A stretch of 64,000 nucleotides of DNA from Okapia johnstoni (GCA_024291935.2 CM044306.1:1550001-1614000), one strand, 5' to 3'. Counted from the first letter of the stretch, positions 10,391 to 22,415 are shown. Translations and numbers: made by a program. Notes: a model not told the origin generated them from the sequence alone.

Positions 10391-10614
10391 TGCAGCCAAG
10401 TATATAAATTAATAAATATTAAAAGTAAACTAGTGATCTTTAAAAAAAAATACTGTGTGTCCTTTTCCCTTCCTGCATATCTCAATTCACATTAGCCACA
10501 TTTTAGGTGCTGTCTCATTGTCCAGGGGACTTTTGAGAGCCTAAGCTTCAGGGTCCGATGGCTGATGGGGAGGTGGGGGTAGCTGGGAAGAAGAGGGAAG
10601 ATTTAAAGACAATT

Positions 10615-10730
10615 CTGTGGCAGACCACTCCAGTATTCTTGCCTGGAGAATCCCATGGGCGGAGGAGCCTGGAGGGCTGCAGTCCACGGGGTCGCAGAGT
10701 CGGACACGACTGAGGGACAAAACCACGGAC
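10615..10730 (+). mobile_element. Bov-A half SINE
   Basis: Begins CTGTGGCAGACCACTCCAGT and runs through CGGGGTCGCAGAGTCGGACA. Confidence 0.85.
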
Positions 10731-11487
10731 CACCACCAGTCTGCTGCCTTCAGAGACCAGACGGCTGGCAGGCGTTTAGGAAGATGCTTTCAGTTGCAGA
10801 CACGGAGGGGAGGTAGACTGGACGCTTATCAAAATCGAGGTTCTGATCTAGAGATGCAGATTCGGAAGAAAACAGCTCACCTTCCCAGCTCCACGTTTTC
10901 CTGCGGATGGTCTGCCTTGTCTATTTCCTACAGGTTAATGGGTCACCACCCACCAATTGCCATGTGGATATAACATTCCAGGGAGGCCTCATCTGGTTTT
11001 ATTTTTCCCAAGACAGTACAGAAATCTGTATCTTATGTCAAGGTATATAGAAATATTTGTTTTATAGAAACCTATATTTTTATGTAAAAATTTTAAATGC
11101 TGACTACTAATTCTTCTTTTTAAAAAACACTATGTGAGCCAAACTAAATGCATCAGCTGGCTGGATGTGGTTTGTGGACAGCCAGTTTCTGACTTCTGTT
11201 AGAGACAGAAGGAGCCGCTTTGAGAGGTTCCACCCTCAAATTAAAAAAAAAAATCCCAGAAATCCATTTGGATAAAAAAATCAAGGGAAAGATTATAAAT
11301 AAATTCAGAGGTGCTGAATTCATTTACTGTCAGGATAGTTTTTTTTTTTTTTCCAAGTTCTAGTTCTTGTGTAGGTTCTATGTGAGTGGAAACTCCTGAT
11401 TTAGATATTGACTTATGGCATCTTTCTTTTAAAGAATTTTTTTTGATGTGGACCATTTTTAAAGTCTTTATTGAATTTGTTACAATA
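10731..11487. other. Intergenic, no gene recognised
   Basis: No family match in any frame. AT-rich after 11000, with an A run at 11243-11252 and a T run at 11340-11352. Confidence 0.6.
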
Positions 11488-11618
11488 TTGTTTCTGTTTT
11501 GTTTTGGTTTTTGGCCCTGAGGTATGTGGGGTCTTAGCTCCCTGACCAGGGACGGAACCTGCATCCTTTGCATTGAAATGTCAAGTCTTAACCACTGGAC
11601 CATCAGGGAAGTCCTCAC
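11488..11618 (-). mobile_element. CHR-type SINE
   Basis: Reverse copy: TTTTTGGCCCTGAGGTATGT, CTCCCTGACCAGGGACGGAA and the closing GACCATCAGGGAAGTCC. Confidence 0.85.
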
Positions 11619-13570
11619 TAACGGCACGTTAATCCTTCCATATTCTTGGAACAGAGTTTTCAAGGTCAAGTAACAGAAGCAAAGGAATATTGGAGGAGGG
11701 GGAGGGAGAGAACACACAGTTTACTGGAATGGGAACAGGAGTCTGACTTTCTCTCTTTTTTCTCCAATGAGAACTCCTACAGTCCATCTTTTCCCACACA
11801 AAATATCCATTCTCTCTAGGGAAACGTACATCAGCTGAAGATTGGGAGGACCAAGCCAGGGTCTGAAAATCTAACATCCTCGGTAAGATAAAATTGCAGG
11901 CCACAATTCAGCGAATGGGAAGACTTCCTATTTGTGTAACAACCAGGTTGTAATTGAAAGATGCTGACCAGGGCGTGCGCAGGGCATTAACAGAGGAAGC
12001 TGGAAATGAGACATCCTGTCTGATGCAACCCTCCGGACACCCAATATGGTTGCCTGTGACACCCAATTGTCTATAATTAGAGTGATTACTAGGTGAGTAA
12101 ATACCACTCCTGGCTGCTGCTGCTTTTTATAAAATCCATTCTATTTTTATAAAATCATGTCACGGGGATCGATCTTTTCTCTTCTGGTTGATGTGTTTCA
12201 ACACTCTGAATGAGAGCTGAGAAAGAATAGACCCGCAGTGGGGGAGTGTGTGTGGCAGTTCTGTGGTTAAAGCAGAGAGGAGGAGCCGTGGGAGCAGGTG
12301 AGCCTTTGGGGTGAGGCAAGGGCAGGGGGTGGCTCACGGGGTGGAAGGAGCTCAGGAGGTCAGCCCCACCGCCCTCAGCAGGGGAGGACGCGCTGGAATA
12401 TAGGGTGACTTCTGGGAAAGGAGATGGTCCCATGGGCCCCCAGTCAGGGCAAAACTGGACTTGTTTGTTACTCATCGTGGGCACCATCTGTGTGTGAGAG
12501 CCTGGCTGCAGTGAGTGAACAGACCTTGGGATGGGCCTCTGTTCCCCAAATGGGACCGTTATTTCTGGTTTTGTTGGTTACATAAAGGGACGACAAGGGG
12601 CAAAATCTAACAACCGTTCTAATATTCCTTGAAGTGTATATTTCCTCTTGAGGGAAAGAAACAAGGATATGTCACTGAAGAAGGGGTATCTTTGTTTTCA
12701 CCCTCCTCCCTGATCTGCCATATTTTGGCTTCCAGAATAATCTTCCTAAAACACCAAAACACATCACAGGTTCTCCATAAACAGTCGCTGATCAATTGAC
12801 ATTCATGAAGTCAGTAGCTTTCTATGCCTGTGTTTGCAGACAAGCCTTGAGCTAATGGTCTATTATTCAAGACAATGCAGGGAGGTTCAGTCACTGAGTT
12901 TCTGTTCACTGGGACCTCTGAAGACCAGCCAGGATTACAGACTTGGGTTCATCGGATCAGCCAATCACCCGGACTTAAGTGTTAGCGTACAGATATAGGC
13001 GGTATCTGCAAATGGAAAACAAAGCTGTATAGAAAACTTGGCTCGAAGCGTCTCATTAAATGCTCATGACATCCCTCCTGTGCAGGATTTTACCCGCATC
13101 ATGCAGCTGTGTAAACCAAGCGGAGAGGTGCTGGATAAAGCTCTCGGGGTCCAGGGGCAGGTTGTGCTGGAGATGTTCACTTGGTCAGACTTGTTCACCC
13201 CATTTCACCCTGACCCTCACACGGTCATGACTTGAGGCCAGAAACAGAGTTGGAATCCAGACCTCTCAGCCATTCTCTAGAGAGGCAGGGTAGAGAGAGA
13301 AAGGCAGGGCTGTGTCCAGAAGGCCAGAGGTCAGGCTCCAAGGGGGAGGCACCGAGTCCTGCTGCTTTTCTCAAAGGCCCAGAGCTTTGCTTACCTTCGC
13401 TGGGTTACTGCTCGAAGGACAGTTGGCCTCCGTATCTGTGGATTCCATATTCACGAATTCAACCGTACTTTGATCGAAAATCTCAAAATAAATAAGTGCA
13501 TTCCAGTTCTAAAAGGCAAACTTGGAATCTGCCATACCAGTAAATGTTTACATAGCACTCACACCATTTG
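11619..13570. other. Intergenic, no gene recognised
   Basis: About 2 kb with no recognised repeat or exon. Open frames at 12155-12487 (minus) and 13038-13495 (plus) do not resemble any family known to me. Confidence 0.6.
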
Positions 13571-13571
13571 G

Positions 13572-13790
13572 AGCTTCCCTGGGGGCTCAGACGGTGAAGA
13601 ATCCGCCTGCAGTGCAGGAGATGCGGGTTCAACCCCTGGGTCAGGAAGATCCCCATGGAGAAGGAAATGACAACCCACTCCAGTATTCTCAGCTGGAGAA
13701 TCCCATGGACGGAGGAGCCTAGTGGGCTACAGTCCACAGGGTTGCAAAGAGTCAGACGTGACTGAGCATGTCTAACACTAACACTACATT
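13572..13790 (+). mobile_element. Bov-tA SINE
   Basis: Full-length copy from GAGCTTCCCTGGGGGCTCAG to GTGACTGAGCATGTCTAACA. Confidence 0.9.
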
Positions 13791-13871
13791 GTATTAGGTA
13801 TTGCAGAGATGATTTAAAGTATGTGGGAGGTGTGCCTAGGTTGTGTGCAAATATCATGCTGTTTTATGTAA

Positions 13872-14000
13872 GAGGCTTGATTTTTTTTTTCCCCTGCCTT
13901 GCACAGAATGTGGGATCTTAGTTCTCCAACCAGGGATGGAATCTGTGCCCTCAGCAGGGGAAGTGCGGAGTCTTACCCACTGGGCCACCAGTGAAGTCCC
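13872..14000 (-). mobile_element. CHR-type SINE
   Basis: Reverse copy with CCTTGCACAGAATGTGGGAT, TCCAACCAGGGATGGAATCT and GGGCCACCAGTGAAGTCCC. Confidence 0.83.
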
Positions 14001-14292
14001 TAAGGAATTCAATTTTGATATGGAGAAGTTTCCTGGAGCCGATTCCTGGGGGTACCCCAGGGTCAACTGCACTAAAACATCTTTCGCTCCCATCAAGGGT
14101 TGATCTGCGCTGCGTGGTGGGGATGGCTGGTTGATAAGTGATGCCGTGGGACTCTGGGTTTCTTCCTGGTCTAGAGAGATGGCCTAGGGAGTGGTCACCG
14201 TTCCTTGGAATTCGTCCTCTCCCAGAAAAATGTGATTTCAGAAGTCTTAGGACTGCAGGCAACAGATGAGAATCCCACTATGCCTGGTGAAT

Positions 14293-14307
14293 GGCGCCAT
14301 CTAGTGG
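14293..14307 (-). promoter_or_regulatory. CTCF-like binding motif
   Basis: Read on the minus strand it is CCACTAGATGGCGCC. This agrees with the CTCF core consensus CCASYAGRKGGCRS at every defined position. It lies between WIPI1 and PRKAR1A, outside any recognised young repeat. Motif match only; occupancy is unknown. Confidence 0.6.
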
Positions 14308-14489
14308 TCGGAAGTATTCCACTCCAGGCTGGTGGCTGGATTTTGAAGAAAAGCCTGACTTGAGTGAGATCTGGAGACTTGATTCTAAAGCTTTGAAGGG
14401 CGAGTCCCCGAGGTGCCCCTGTGTTCTCTCCAAGCCTCTGTACGGGGTATGCGTTGAAAACATGGAGGCTTCACTCCCTACTTCCTCTG

Positions 14490-14600
14490 TTGGGAGGGGT
14501 CTGCATAGTCACTCACTTGACAAGTTTTTATCACATGCCTGCCTGTTGCTCTCCTGCCACAGTTCCAGGCGCTGGGGACGCACCGTGGGACAAAGCTTTT
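14490..14600 (+). repeat. L2-like fragment
   Basis: The stretch with 'tatcacatgcctgcctgttg' followed by 'ttccaggcgctggggacgca' resembles the L2 3' consensus. Weak and diverged. Confidence 0.4.
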
Positions 14601-14698
14601 TAAAAATCCCTGACCGAAGATCTAAATAGACATCTCTCCAAGAAAGACAGGTGGCCAACAGGAATGTGAAAAGACACTCCACGTTGCTAACTATTAAT

Positions 14699-14968
14699 AT
14701 TCGGAGAAGGCAGTGGCACCCCACTCCAGTACTCTTGCCTGGAGAATCCCATGGACGGAGGAGCCTGGTGGGCTGCAGTCCATGGGGTCGTGGAGAGTCG
14801 GACACGACTGAGAGACTTCACTTTCACTTTTCACTTTGATGCATTGGAGAAGGAAATGGCAACCCACTCTAGTGTTCTTGCCTGGAGAATCCCAGGGACG
14901 GGGGAGCCTGATGGGCTGCCGTCTATGGGATCGCACAGAGTCGGACACGACTGAAGCGACTTAGCAAA
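14699..14968 (+). mobile_element. Bov-A2 dimeric SINE
   Basis: Two Bov-A units in direct order (14699-14830 and 14845-14968) joined by the linker TTCACTTTTCACTTTGATGC, the classical Bov-A2 structure. It is inserted in the L1. Confidence 0.9.
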
Positions 14969-15277
14969 ATGCAAATTGAAACTGCAATGAAGTATTACCT
15001 CACACTGGTCAGAATGACCATCATTAAAAAGTCCACAAACAATAAATGCTGGAGAGGGTGTAGGGAAAAGGAAGCCTCCTATACTTTTGGTGAGAATGTA
15101 AATTGGTACAGCCACTATGGAAACCAGTATGGAAGTTCCTTAAAATAACTAAAAATAGCAGTACCATAGGACCTGGCAATCTCACTCCTGGGCATATATT
15201 TGGAGAAAACTATACTTTGAAAAGATACATCTACCCGAATGTTCATTGCAGAACTATTTATAATAGCCAAGACATGG

Positions 15278-15413
15278 TCAGTAAGTAAGTAAGTATGTGA
15301 AGTCGCTCAGTCGTGTCCGACTCTTTGCAACCCCATGGACTGTAGCCCACCAGGCTTCTCTGCCCATGGGATTCTTCAGGCAAGAATACTGGAGGGGGTT
15401 GCCATTTCCTTCT
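15278..15413 (-). mobile_element. Bov-A half SINE inserted in L1
   Basis: Reverse half copy with a GTAAGTAAGTAAGTATG tail. It is flanked by an 11-base duplication CCAAGACATGG at 15267-15277 and 15414-15424. The L1 text continues directly across it. Confidence 0.9.
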
Positions 15414-15796
15414 CCAAGACATGGAAGCAACCTAAATGTCCATCAACAAATGAACTGATAAAGATGTGGTACATATATACAGTGGACTACTACTCAGCCA
15501 TAAAAAGGATGGAATGATGCCATTTGCAGCAACATGGATGGACTTAGAGATTATCATACTAAGTGAAGCATGTCAGGCAGAGAAAGACAAATATCATGGG
15601 ATATCACTTAGATGTAGAATCTTAAAAAATGATACAATGATCTTATTCACAAAGCAGAAACTGACTCACAGACATAGAAAACAGACTTATGGTTACCAGA
15701 GGAGAAAGGGAGTGGGTAGGGATAAACTAGGAGCTTGAGATTAACAGGTACACACTAGTACATAAAAAATAGATGATCGGCAAAGACCTACTGTGG

Positions 15797-15912
15797 GCCT
15801 CCCTGAGAGCCCAGTTGGTAAAGAATCTGCCTGCAATGCAGGAGACCCCGGTTTGATTCCTGGGTCAGGAAGATCCCATGGCAAAGGGATAGGCTACCCA
15901 CTCCAGGATTCT
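15797..15912 (+). mobile_element. Bov-tA SINE, truncated
   Basis: Head GGGCCTCCCTGAGAGCCCAG through CTACCCACTCCAGGATTCTT, then broken off at the start of the next copy. Confidence 0.85.
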
Positions 15913-16105
15913 TGGGCTTCCCCTGTGGCTCAGCTGGTAAAGAATCTGCCCGCAATGCGGGAGACCTGGGTTCGATCCCTGAGTTGGGAAGATCCCCTGG
16001 AGAAGGGAAAGGCTACCCACTCTAGTACTCTGGCCTGGAGAATTCCATGGACTGTACAGTCCATGGAGTCCCAAAGACTTGGACACCACTGAGCAACTTT
16101 CTCTT
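15913..16105 (+). mobile_element. Bov-tA SINE
   Basis: A second copy begins immediately with GGGCTTCCCCTGTGGCTCAG and ends with GGACACCACTGAGCAACTTT. The pair is in head-to-tail order. Confidence 0.88.
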
Positions 16106-16499
16106 TCAAAGATCTACGGTACAGCACAGGAAACTCCACTCAGTATTCTGTAATAACCTATATGTGAAAAGAATATGAAAAAGATACATGTACATGTAGA
16201 ACTGAATCACTTTACTGTACTCCTGAAACGAATACAACATTGTAAATCAAGTATACTCGAATATGAGATAAAAATTAAATTTAAAAATAATAAAAAAGCG
16301 CGTGCCCACAGAGGCAGAAAGACCATAAAGAAAAAAATAAAGTGGGGAGTAACTTAGGTGCAGTGAGCGCTCAGAAGAGAAACTAAGCAATGCTCAGGGC
16401 ATCTGGAAGAGTCAGGGGAGGTGGGGGTCATGCAGCGAAAACCGGGAGGCCGCGCTGGGAGGGCCCATTGGCCCAAAGGCCTGAAGGAGGGGAGGGCAC

Positions 16500-16730
16500 G
16501 GTTTTCTGCAGCCGCACGGGGAAAGCATTCTGGGAAAGAACCCGCCTGCCAATGCATGAGATGCGGGTTTGATCCCCGGGTGGGGAAGATCCCCTGGGGA
16601 AGGAAATGGCAACCCACTCCAGTATTCTTGCCTGGGAAGTCCCATGGACAGAGGAGCTTGGTGGGCTACTGTCCATGGGGTTGCAAAAGAGTCGGACACG
16701 ACTTAGCGACTAAACAACAACAATTCATTG
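16500..16730 (+). mobile_element. Bov-tA SINE
   Basis: The degenerate head is followed by AAGAACCCGCCTGCCAATGC and a well-preserved body ending CGACTAAACAACAACAATTC. Confidence 0.88.
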
Positions 16731-16734
16731 AAAA

Positions 16735-16809
16735 ACAGTGCACGAGGACGGCATCGTAAACAGTGCACGAGGACGGCATCGTAAACAGTGCACGAGGACG
16801 GTATCGTCA
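16735..16809. repeat. 25-bp tandem repeat, 3 copies
   Basis: The unit ACAGTGCACGAGGACGGCAT plus CGTAA starts at 16735, 16760 and 16785. The third copy has T for C in GGTATCG and ends CGTCA. It abuts the 3' tail of the SINE. Confidence 0.95.
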
Positions 16810-17515
16810 AATATTGTTTAAAAATAGCGAGTGAGTACTGTTTTCATTAGTTATGTCTGTCTGGTCCCTCCTGCTGTGAGCATTTTTGGGCTACAGACCC
16901 TCTTGGTTTGACTGGGAGCTTCACACCCAGCCTTCCCGCCTGGGGCCTTCTGGAACTTTTCTCAAGCAATACTCGGATGTCCAGGGAAAGACCAGAGTGG
17001 TTCCAGGCAGGCGTGTCCACGTGCTCAGCACGCACACCCAAGAGGCAGGGAGAGGGTGTGCAAAATGGTTGGCAAAATCCGGCCTGCGTCTCAGGAAGCT
17101 CTCATGGCAGCAGAAGCCCAGGACAGAGTGGAGGCAAGGGTGAGGGCTGAGAGCAGGCTGGAGATGCTGAGGCCTGAGCGCAGGTGGCCGCCGAGGGTGG
17201 AGGTCGAAGTGGCAGGACTCAGTGTCCCACGGCACAGATCACGGGTGTCCATGGGGACGACGCTGAAGTTTGCTTTTTCCTTTCCTGTACTTTTGTCTGC
17301 TTTTAGTAAAATGTGCATTCATGTTCTCTCTGAGTGTATGTTGATAGGGTGAACTACATTGATTAATTAACTTTTTTAATGAAGATGAAAGTTGTATTTG
17401 AGGAACCTTTTTGTCTGTTTGCAGCGCAATTTATTATCTGGTCCTAGTATCTCAAAGAGTCAGAATCAGACACGACTGAGTGACTAAGCACAGCAATACA
17501 CAGTATCTGGTTATG
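16810..17515. other. Intergenic, no gene recognised
   Basis: Single-copy-looking. Overlapping frames at 16847-17352 on both strands lack family resemblance. A short SINE tail fragment lies at 17452-17495. Confidence 0.55.
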
Positions 17516-17516
17516 G

Positions 17517-17735
17517 GTTTCCCAGGTGGCGCTCGTGGTAAGGAACCCGCCTGTCAATGCAGGAGACGTAAGAGACCTGGGTTCAATCCCTGGGTCGAGA
17601 AGATCCCCTGGAGGAGGGCATGGCAACCTACTCCAGGATTCTTGCCTGGGGAATCCCATGGACGGAGGAGCCTGGTGGGCTACAGTCCATGGGGTCACAA
17701 AGAGTCAGACACGACTGAAGCGGCTTAACATGCAC
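17517..17735 (+). mobile_element. Bov-tA SINE
   Basis: GGGTTTCCCAGGTGGCGCTC head and an intact body to ACGACTGAAGCGGCTTAACA. Confidence 0.9.
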
Positions 17736-18326
17736 AGTATTTGGTTATATTAATAGATATTGATTTAACGTCATTGTGACTTCTCTTGAGACAGAGCAAC
17801 TTCAAATGGGCAAGATGGACCGATATCAAACTTTCTGATCTGCAGCATGTACTTAGAACGTCCCAGCCGTTTCTGGAATCATCTTACAAAGACGGGGCAA
17901 CCGTGAGTTCGTGGCTCGGCATCTGGTGTTGGCAGTGCTTGTCGTTGGAACGTGTCACATCGGTCGGGCCCAGTTATTTTTATGTCGTTTACCAAACATG
18001 CTGCACTTACGGAGCAGCCTGGGGTCGGTTCTTGTTGGGTGGAAGCCCTTCTTTCTTTCAGCTTTTTATTTTGTATTGAGGTGTAGCCACTTAACAAACA
18101 GTGATGTGATAGTTTCAGGTGAACAGAAAGGACTCAGCCACACACATCCGCGTGTGCATTCTCCCCCAGACTCCCCTCTCATCCAGGCCGCCCCATGACA
18201 CTGAGCAGAGTTCCCCGGGGGAAGCCCTTCTTTTTACAAGCAGAAACCCCAAGCTGCCTGTGCTGGTGAGCCTGAAGGTGTCACCGTCCTTACACTTTGA
18301 TGAGCAATCAAATCTCAGTGACAGGG
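17736..18326. other. Intergenic, no gene recognised
   Basis: No repeat or exon identified with confidence. The text near 18060-18300 (gtgtagccacttaacaaaca and following) may be a diverged L1 or L2 piece. Confidence 0.45.
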
Positions 18327-18575
18327 GCTTCCCAGGTGTCATTTGTGGTAAAGAACCCGCCTGCCAATGCAGGAGATGCAAGAGACGTGGGTTTGATCCC
18401 CAGGTGGAGAAGATCCCTTGGAGGAGGAAGTGGCACCCACTCCAGGATTCTGCCCTGGAGAATCCCATGGACAGAGGAGCTGGCGGGCAACGAAGGAGGA
18501 GAGGAGGCTACAGAGGAGTCCATGGGGTCACAGAGTCGGATACGACTGGAGTGACTTAGCGTGCATGGATGCAAA
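18327..18575 (+). mobile_element. Bov-tA SINE with internal insertion
   Basis: GGGCTTCCCAGGTGTCATTT head. The body is lengthened by about 30 purine-rich bases (GAAGGAGGAGAGGAGGCTAC) before the final CATGGGGTCACAGAGTCGGA. Confidence 0.88.
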
Positions 18576-21231
18576 TGTCAGTAACCTCTGGCGAGCGCGC
18601 TGGATGAGCCTGCCGTTTGAGTGGGTGTGTCTGGATCCACCCCAGAGTGAGAGATCCTGCTGACCCCGAACAGGGCGTAATTCTTCTGCTTTCTCTGTGT
18701 CACAATGGCACAATAGTCAGGGCCCCCAGGCCGCTTTGGCTCAACCATGGGATGATGTTAACTCATCAAGCAGCAGTTTCCGGTTTCCATTTCTCTCACT
18801 GATCAGATCTGCCGGCTGCAAAAGCGTGTGGCCAAGATCATCTGATAAAACTGTGCATCACAGCCCTCCACCCGCCAAATGCTGCTCGGCATTTAGATAA
18901 GCCCCTGCTATAAGGCCCTGCTGGCGGGAAGAGCCTGGCCTCACTGCTGGTCTGCAGGGACGTTCAGCACGGAATTGTTCTGGCGCTGGGAGAACAGGAC
19001 AGAGCAGCCCCGTGAATCTGCTTGCGAATCTGCTCCCAAAGAGCAGGCGGGAGGCTTGGGGGACTTGGGGGGCTGTTCCTGGCTCCCCTGGCGACCTCAG
19101 GCTAAATCCTCTTGAGCTGGTTTTCGACAACCAGAGACTGCCGCCATTCTAGCTCTGCTGGTGCATCTGAGCGGCTTGCTTCCTTTCTGTCTCTGTCAAT
19201 CTCGGATGCTTCTGATTTGTGAAACTTTCAGCTGTGTGTTCTTGCTTTGCAGATATTCTTGGTATTCCATTTGATATTTCTGTAAAAGGCCCATTTTCGA
19301 TTCATCTTTCCTTGGGAACACAATCTCCTGTATTCTTACATCTATTTTTCTCAAGGTCTTCATGTCTATTTTTGGCCATGCTCTGGGCTACAAAGTTTTA
19401 TGTCATAATAGAAATTCATTCCGCTTCAACACACAGGCTCAGAGGTGAATCCACGGGGCCACGTCGAGGGATCAGTATCTGAGCAGACCCTGGGCTGCTG
19501 TCTCTGGCCTGTTGGTTCCATTCTAGTCTCTGATTCTCCAGCTAACTCCTCCTGATGCACTGCTGGGCCTCTAGACACGCTGGGACAGGATCTTCAGATA
19601 AGCCTAAGTGTACGATTCCAGCTTTGGCTCAGCCTAGGATCTCCGCTCTGAAGGTTTCTATGTTAGGGGGAAATGTGGTACCAATCACAGCAGATACAGG
19701 AGGAGAAATTGCACTGGGAACCAGAGCCTTAGGTTCCTTTGAACCAAAGATGTGGGTGACATCAAAGAGCGAACATCTCAGCGGCAACTGATACCTGTGT
19801 CCCGGGCATGGAGTAGATTTATGGGATAGAGAGAGAAAGACAGACAGAGAGACAGGGTTGGGGGCGGGAGGGAGAGAGCGAGCGAGGACCGGATCAACGG
19901 CGGAGAGGAAGTAGCTGAAGCCATGAGACCAAATAACGGGCAATGGAAAACAGGCCAGGTGCCGGGGAACTGGAATTCAATGTCCTGGTTTGATGTCTGG
20001 ACTATTCCTTTAATTTTAGTGACACTATCGGAAGGGAAGCTGGCTCGTGTGTTTAGCCGGCTGTGGCAGCTCTAAGTCACACATTGCTGATGCGTGAGAG
20101 CCTCTGTTATAAATGGAAACTCGAACTGCCTGACGCTCATCAGCTGAAACTAAGTGCCCAGGTTTATTTTGGTGCCTATTAATTACCCACAGATCACCTA
20201 TTGTCCTTATTGGTTGCAAATACGTGCAGGGAATAAAAAGCTGGTGTGTTCTCCAAAAACACAGCTGTGAGTTTTTACGGCTGCATACCTGGAGTGGGCG
20301 GCGTGATTTAGATGTTTCATGATTCCTCTGAGGTTGGAAGCATCCTTTGGTGGGTCTCTAATTTCTTGTGAAAGCTTGGCTGCGGAGGTTATTGAAGACA
20401 TTGAGTCAACAAGATATATCTTAAAGTATGGACAATGGGAATCTCCTAGGTCATCAGTTCTCCCCTTTCTGCTCTCTCCTCGGGGATCTTTCCCCACATT
20501 GGCGCTTTAAGTCAGCCTCTCTCTACAGTTGACCGCGGTCTGACCTCGCTCTCTGGAATGACCTGCCTGCCTCTGACGTTTGCGGCACATCCACATGCCC
20601 TCCCAGCAGCATTCCTGATGGGATCACTTTCTCCTGAGCTCTTGAAAGAATCCTGCTTCAGCAACTCCCAGGCAGTGGTGGGAGAGGTGCTTTTTAGAAA
20701 GAGATTTGGCTCACACCAAGGACAGGAGTCACTGATTCTGTGCCCTTTTATGCACGGACTGTCTGTGTGGTGGGCTGTTCATTCCCCTGTCCTGTTTTCC
20801 CAGTCCATGAACATAGTATAGATCTTAAGGTCTTCTTGACCCAGGTCTGTAATTTCCCACAGACACATAGCCCAGTGCCTTCCACCCCCAGGATTCTTAT
20901 CACATCAGCCTGTATATTTCCTTCAAAGCAGTTATCGCAACATGAAATTATCTTATTTGTTTATCTGTTACCTATCTGCTGTCTATCTCCTCCATCCAGA
21001 AGGTAAGGTCCATGAGAGCATGGTCTTCTCCCAGCATCTGGAGTGATGCTTGATCACATAGTAGGAGCTCATGAAATATTTGCTGAATGACCTACTTATA
21101 GGATCAGTCATTTAAAAATTTTAAAAATTATTAATTTTATAAAGTTAAGCTTTCCACGAACTCATCATCTGTGTCAGTTTCTTGTCTTTCTTAAACAAAG
21201 ATATTTTCCAAATTTAATTGGTATTATGTTG
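18576..21231. other. Intergenic, no gene recognised
   Basis: 2.65 kb, the longest SINE-free stretch of the intergenic region. A weak MIR-like segment lies at 21000-21090. Frames at 19219-19482, 20558-20821 and others show no domain or conserved motif known to me. It could hold regulatory DNA, but nothing specific can be supported. Confidence 0.55.
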
Positions 21232-21443
21232 TTTAGATGCTAAGTTGCATCTGACTCTTTATGACCCCATGGACAGTAGCCCACCAGGCTCCTCTGTCCA
21301 TGGGGTTATCCTGGCAAGAATACTGGAGTGGATTGGCATTTACTCCTCCAGGGGATCTTCCTGACCCAGGGATCAAACCTGCATCTCCTGTGATTCCTGC
21401 ATTAGCAGGCAGATTCTTTACCACTGAGCCACCTGGGAAGCCC
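21232..21443 (-). mobile_element. Bov-tA SINE
   Basis: Reverse copy from TTAGATGCTAAGTTGCATCT to GAGCCACCTGGGAAGCCC. Confidence 0.9.
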
Positions 21444-22204
21444 TACATTTTTTATAGTATTCTTTTTTTTCATATTGATACATGAAGGAATCTATTAATG
21501 TATCTAAGTCAATTCAGTACATGGTTGCCCTCTCATTCCTGCAATGAAATAATGTATCATTGATTTCATAATAAACATCAGTATTAAAATAGAACCTGTT
21601 ACATGGATCATATAGTATTCTTTTTATATTAGACACAGCTATCTATCATTGAGCATCTTCAGTTCAGCTGAAAGATGGCAAGCCTGAAAAACGGCCAAAT
21701 GTAGAGCATTAAGTCGGATCAACTGCTGTTTCCTGGGGCTAAGTTTTTGGAAAGGCAGGGAGTCAGCTGTCATCTTGGTGACCGTTTTTAAAGAGATGAG
21801 GTGTGCTTGCTAATGAATGAAGGGGACGCTGACAGAAGGTTATGTCCTGTGCAGGCCATGCCAAGTGTGTGTGTGTGTGCGTGCGTGTGTGTGTGCGCAC
21901 CTGTGCACAGGAGGGGTCAAGGGCTGGCTGCCTCGGACGGCAGTGCCCAAGGGGCTGCCTGGTCCCTGCAGCTGCCTGCTGTCAGGCATAGCAGGAAGGC
22001 TGGCGGCTGGCAGACTTGCACCTACAGTCGGGTGACGAAGGGTCAGCCGAGCAGGGTGTCTGATGCTTCCGCTCCGGAAGATCCCCATCGAGTCCTCTCC
22101 AGCAGCTCCTCAAATGAAAACCAAAGAACACCAACTTTAAAATCAAAACCCCAGGGCAAGCAAGGGGTGGGCTGAACTGGGAGATTGGAGTGAACACATA
22201 TTTA
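21444..22204. other. Intergenic, no gene recognised
   Basis: AT-rich to 21860, then the GT/GC microsatellite and a short GC-richer stretch. No gene was recognised. Confidence 0.55.
21865..21897. repeat. Imperfect (GT)n/(GC) microsatellite
   Basis: GT run interrupted by GC dinucleotides (GTGCGTGCGTGT). Confidence 0.93.
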
Positions 22205-22415
22205 CTGTGCTCAGTCCCTCCGTGTGTCCAGCTCTTTGTGACCCCATGGACCCTGCCAGGCTCCTCTGCCCATGGGATTCTCCGGGCAAGAATACTAGAG
22301 TGGGTTCCATTTCCTTCTCCAGGGGATCTTCCCGACCCAGGGAATGAACCCATGTCTCCTGTGTCTCCTGCACTGGCAGGCAGGTTCTTCACCGCTGTGC
22401 CAAGAGGGAAGCCAG
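22205..22415 (-). mobile_element. Bov-tA SINE
   Basis: Reverse copy: GTGCTCAGTCCCTCCGTGTG, then GGGGATCTTCCCGACCCAGG. Confidence 0.9.

Larger units (their letters stand above)
14585..16300 (+). mobile_element. LINE-1 3' end with nested SINEs
   Basis: A 5'-truncated ruminant L1 split by younger insertions. L1 pieces are 14585-14698, ~14970-15277, 15425-15795 and ~16110-16300. The order of recognisable stretches (AGACATCTCTCCAAGAAAGA, TGGTACAGCCACTATGGAAA, CAGCAACATGGATGG-like, TGTAAATCAAGTATACTCGA) follows the L1 ORF2 end and 3' UTR. It has an A-rich tail near 16290. No intact reading frame remains. Confidence 0.88.
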
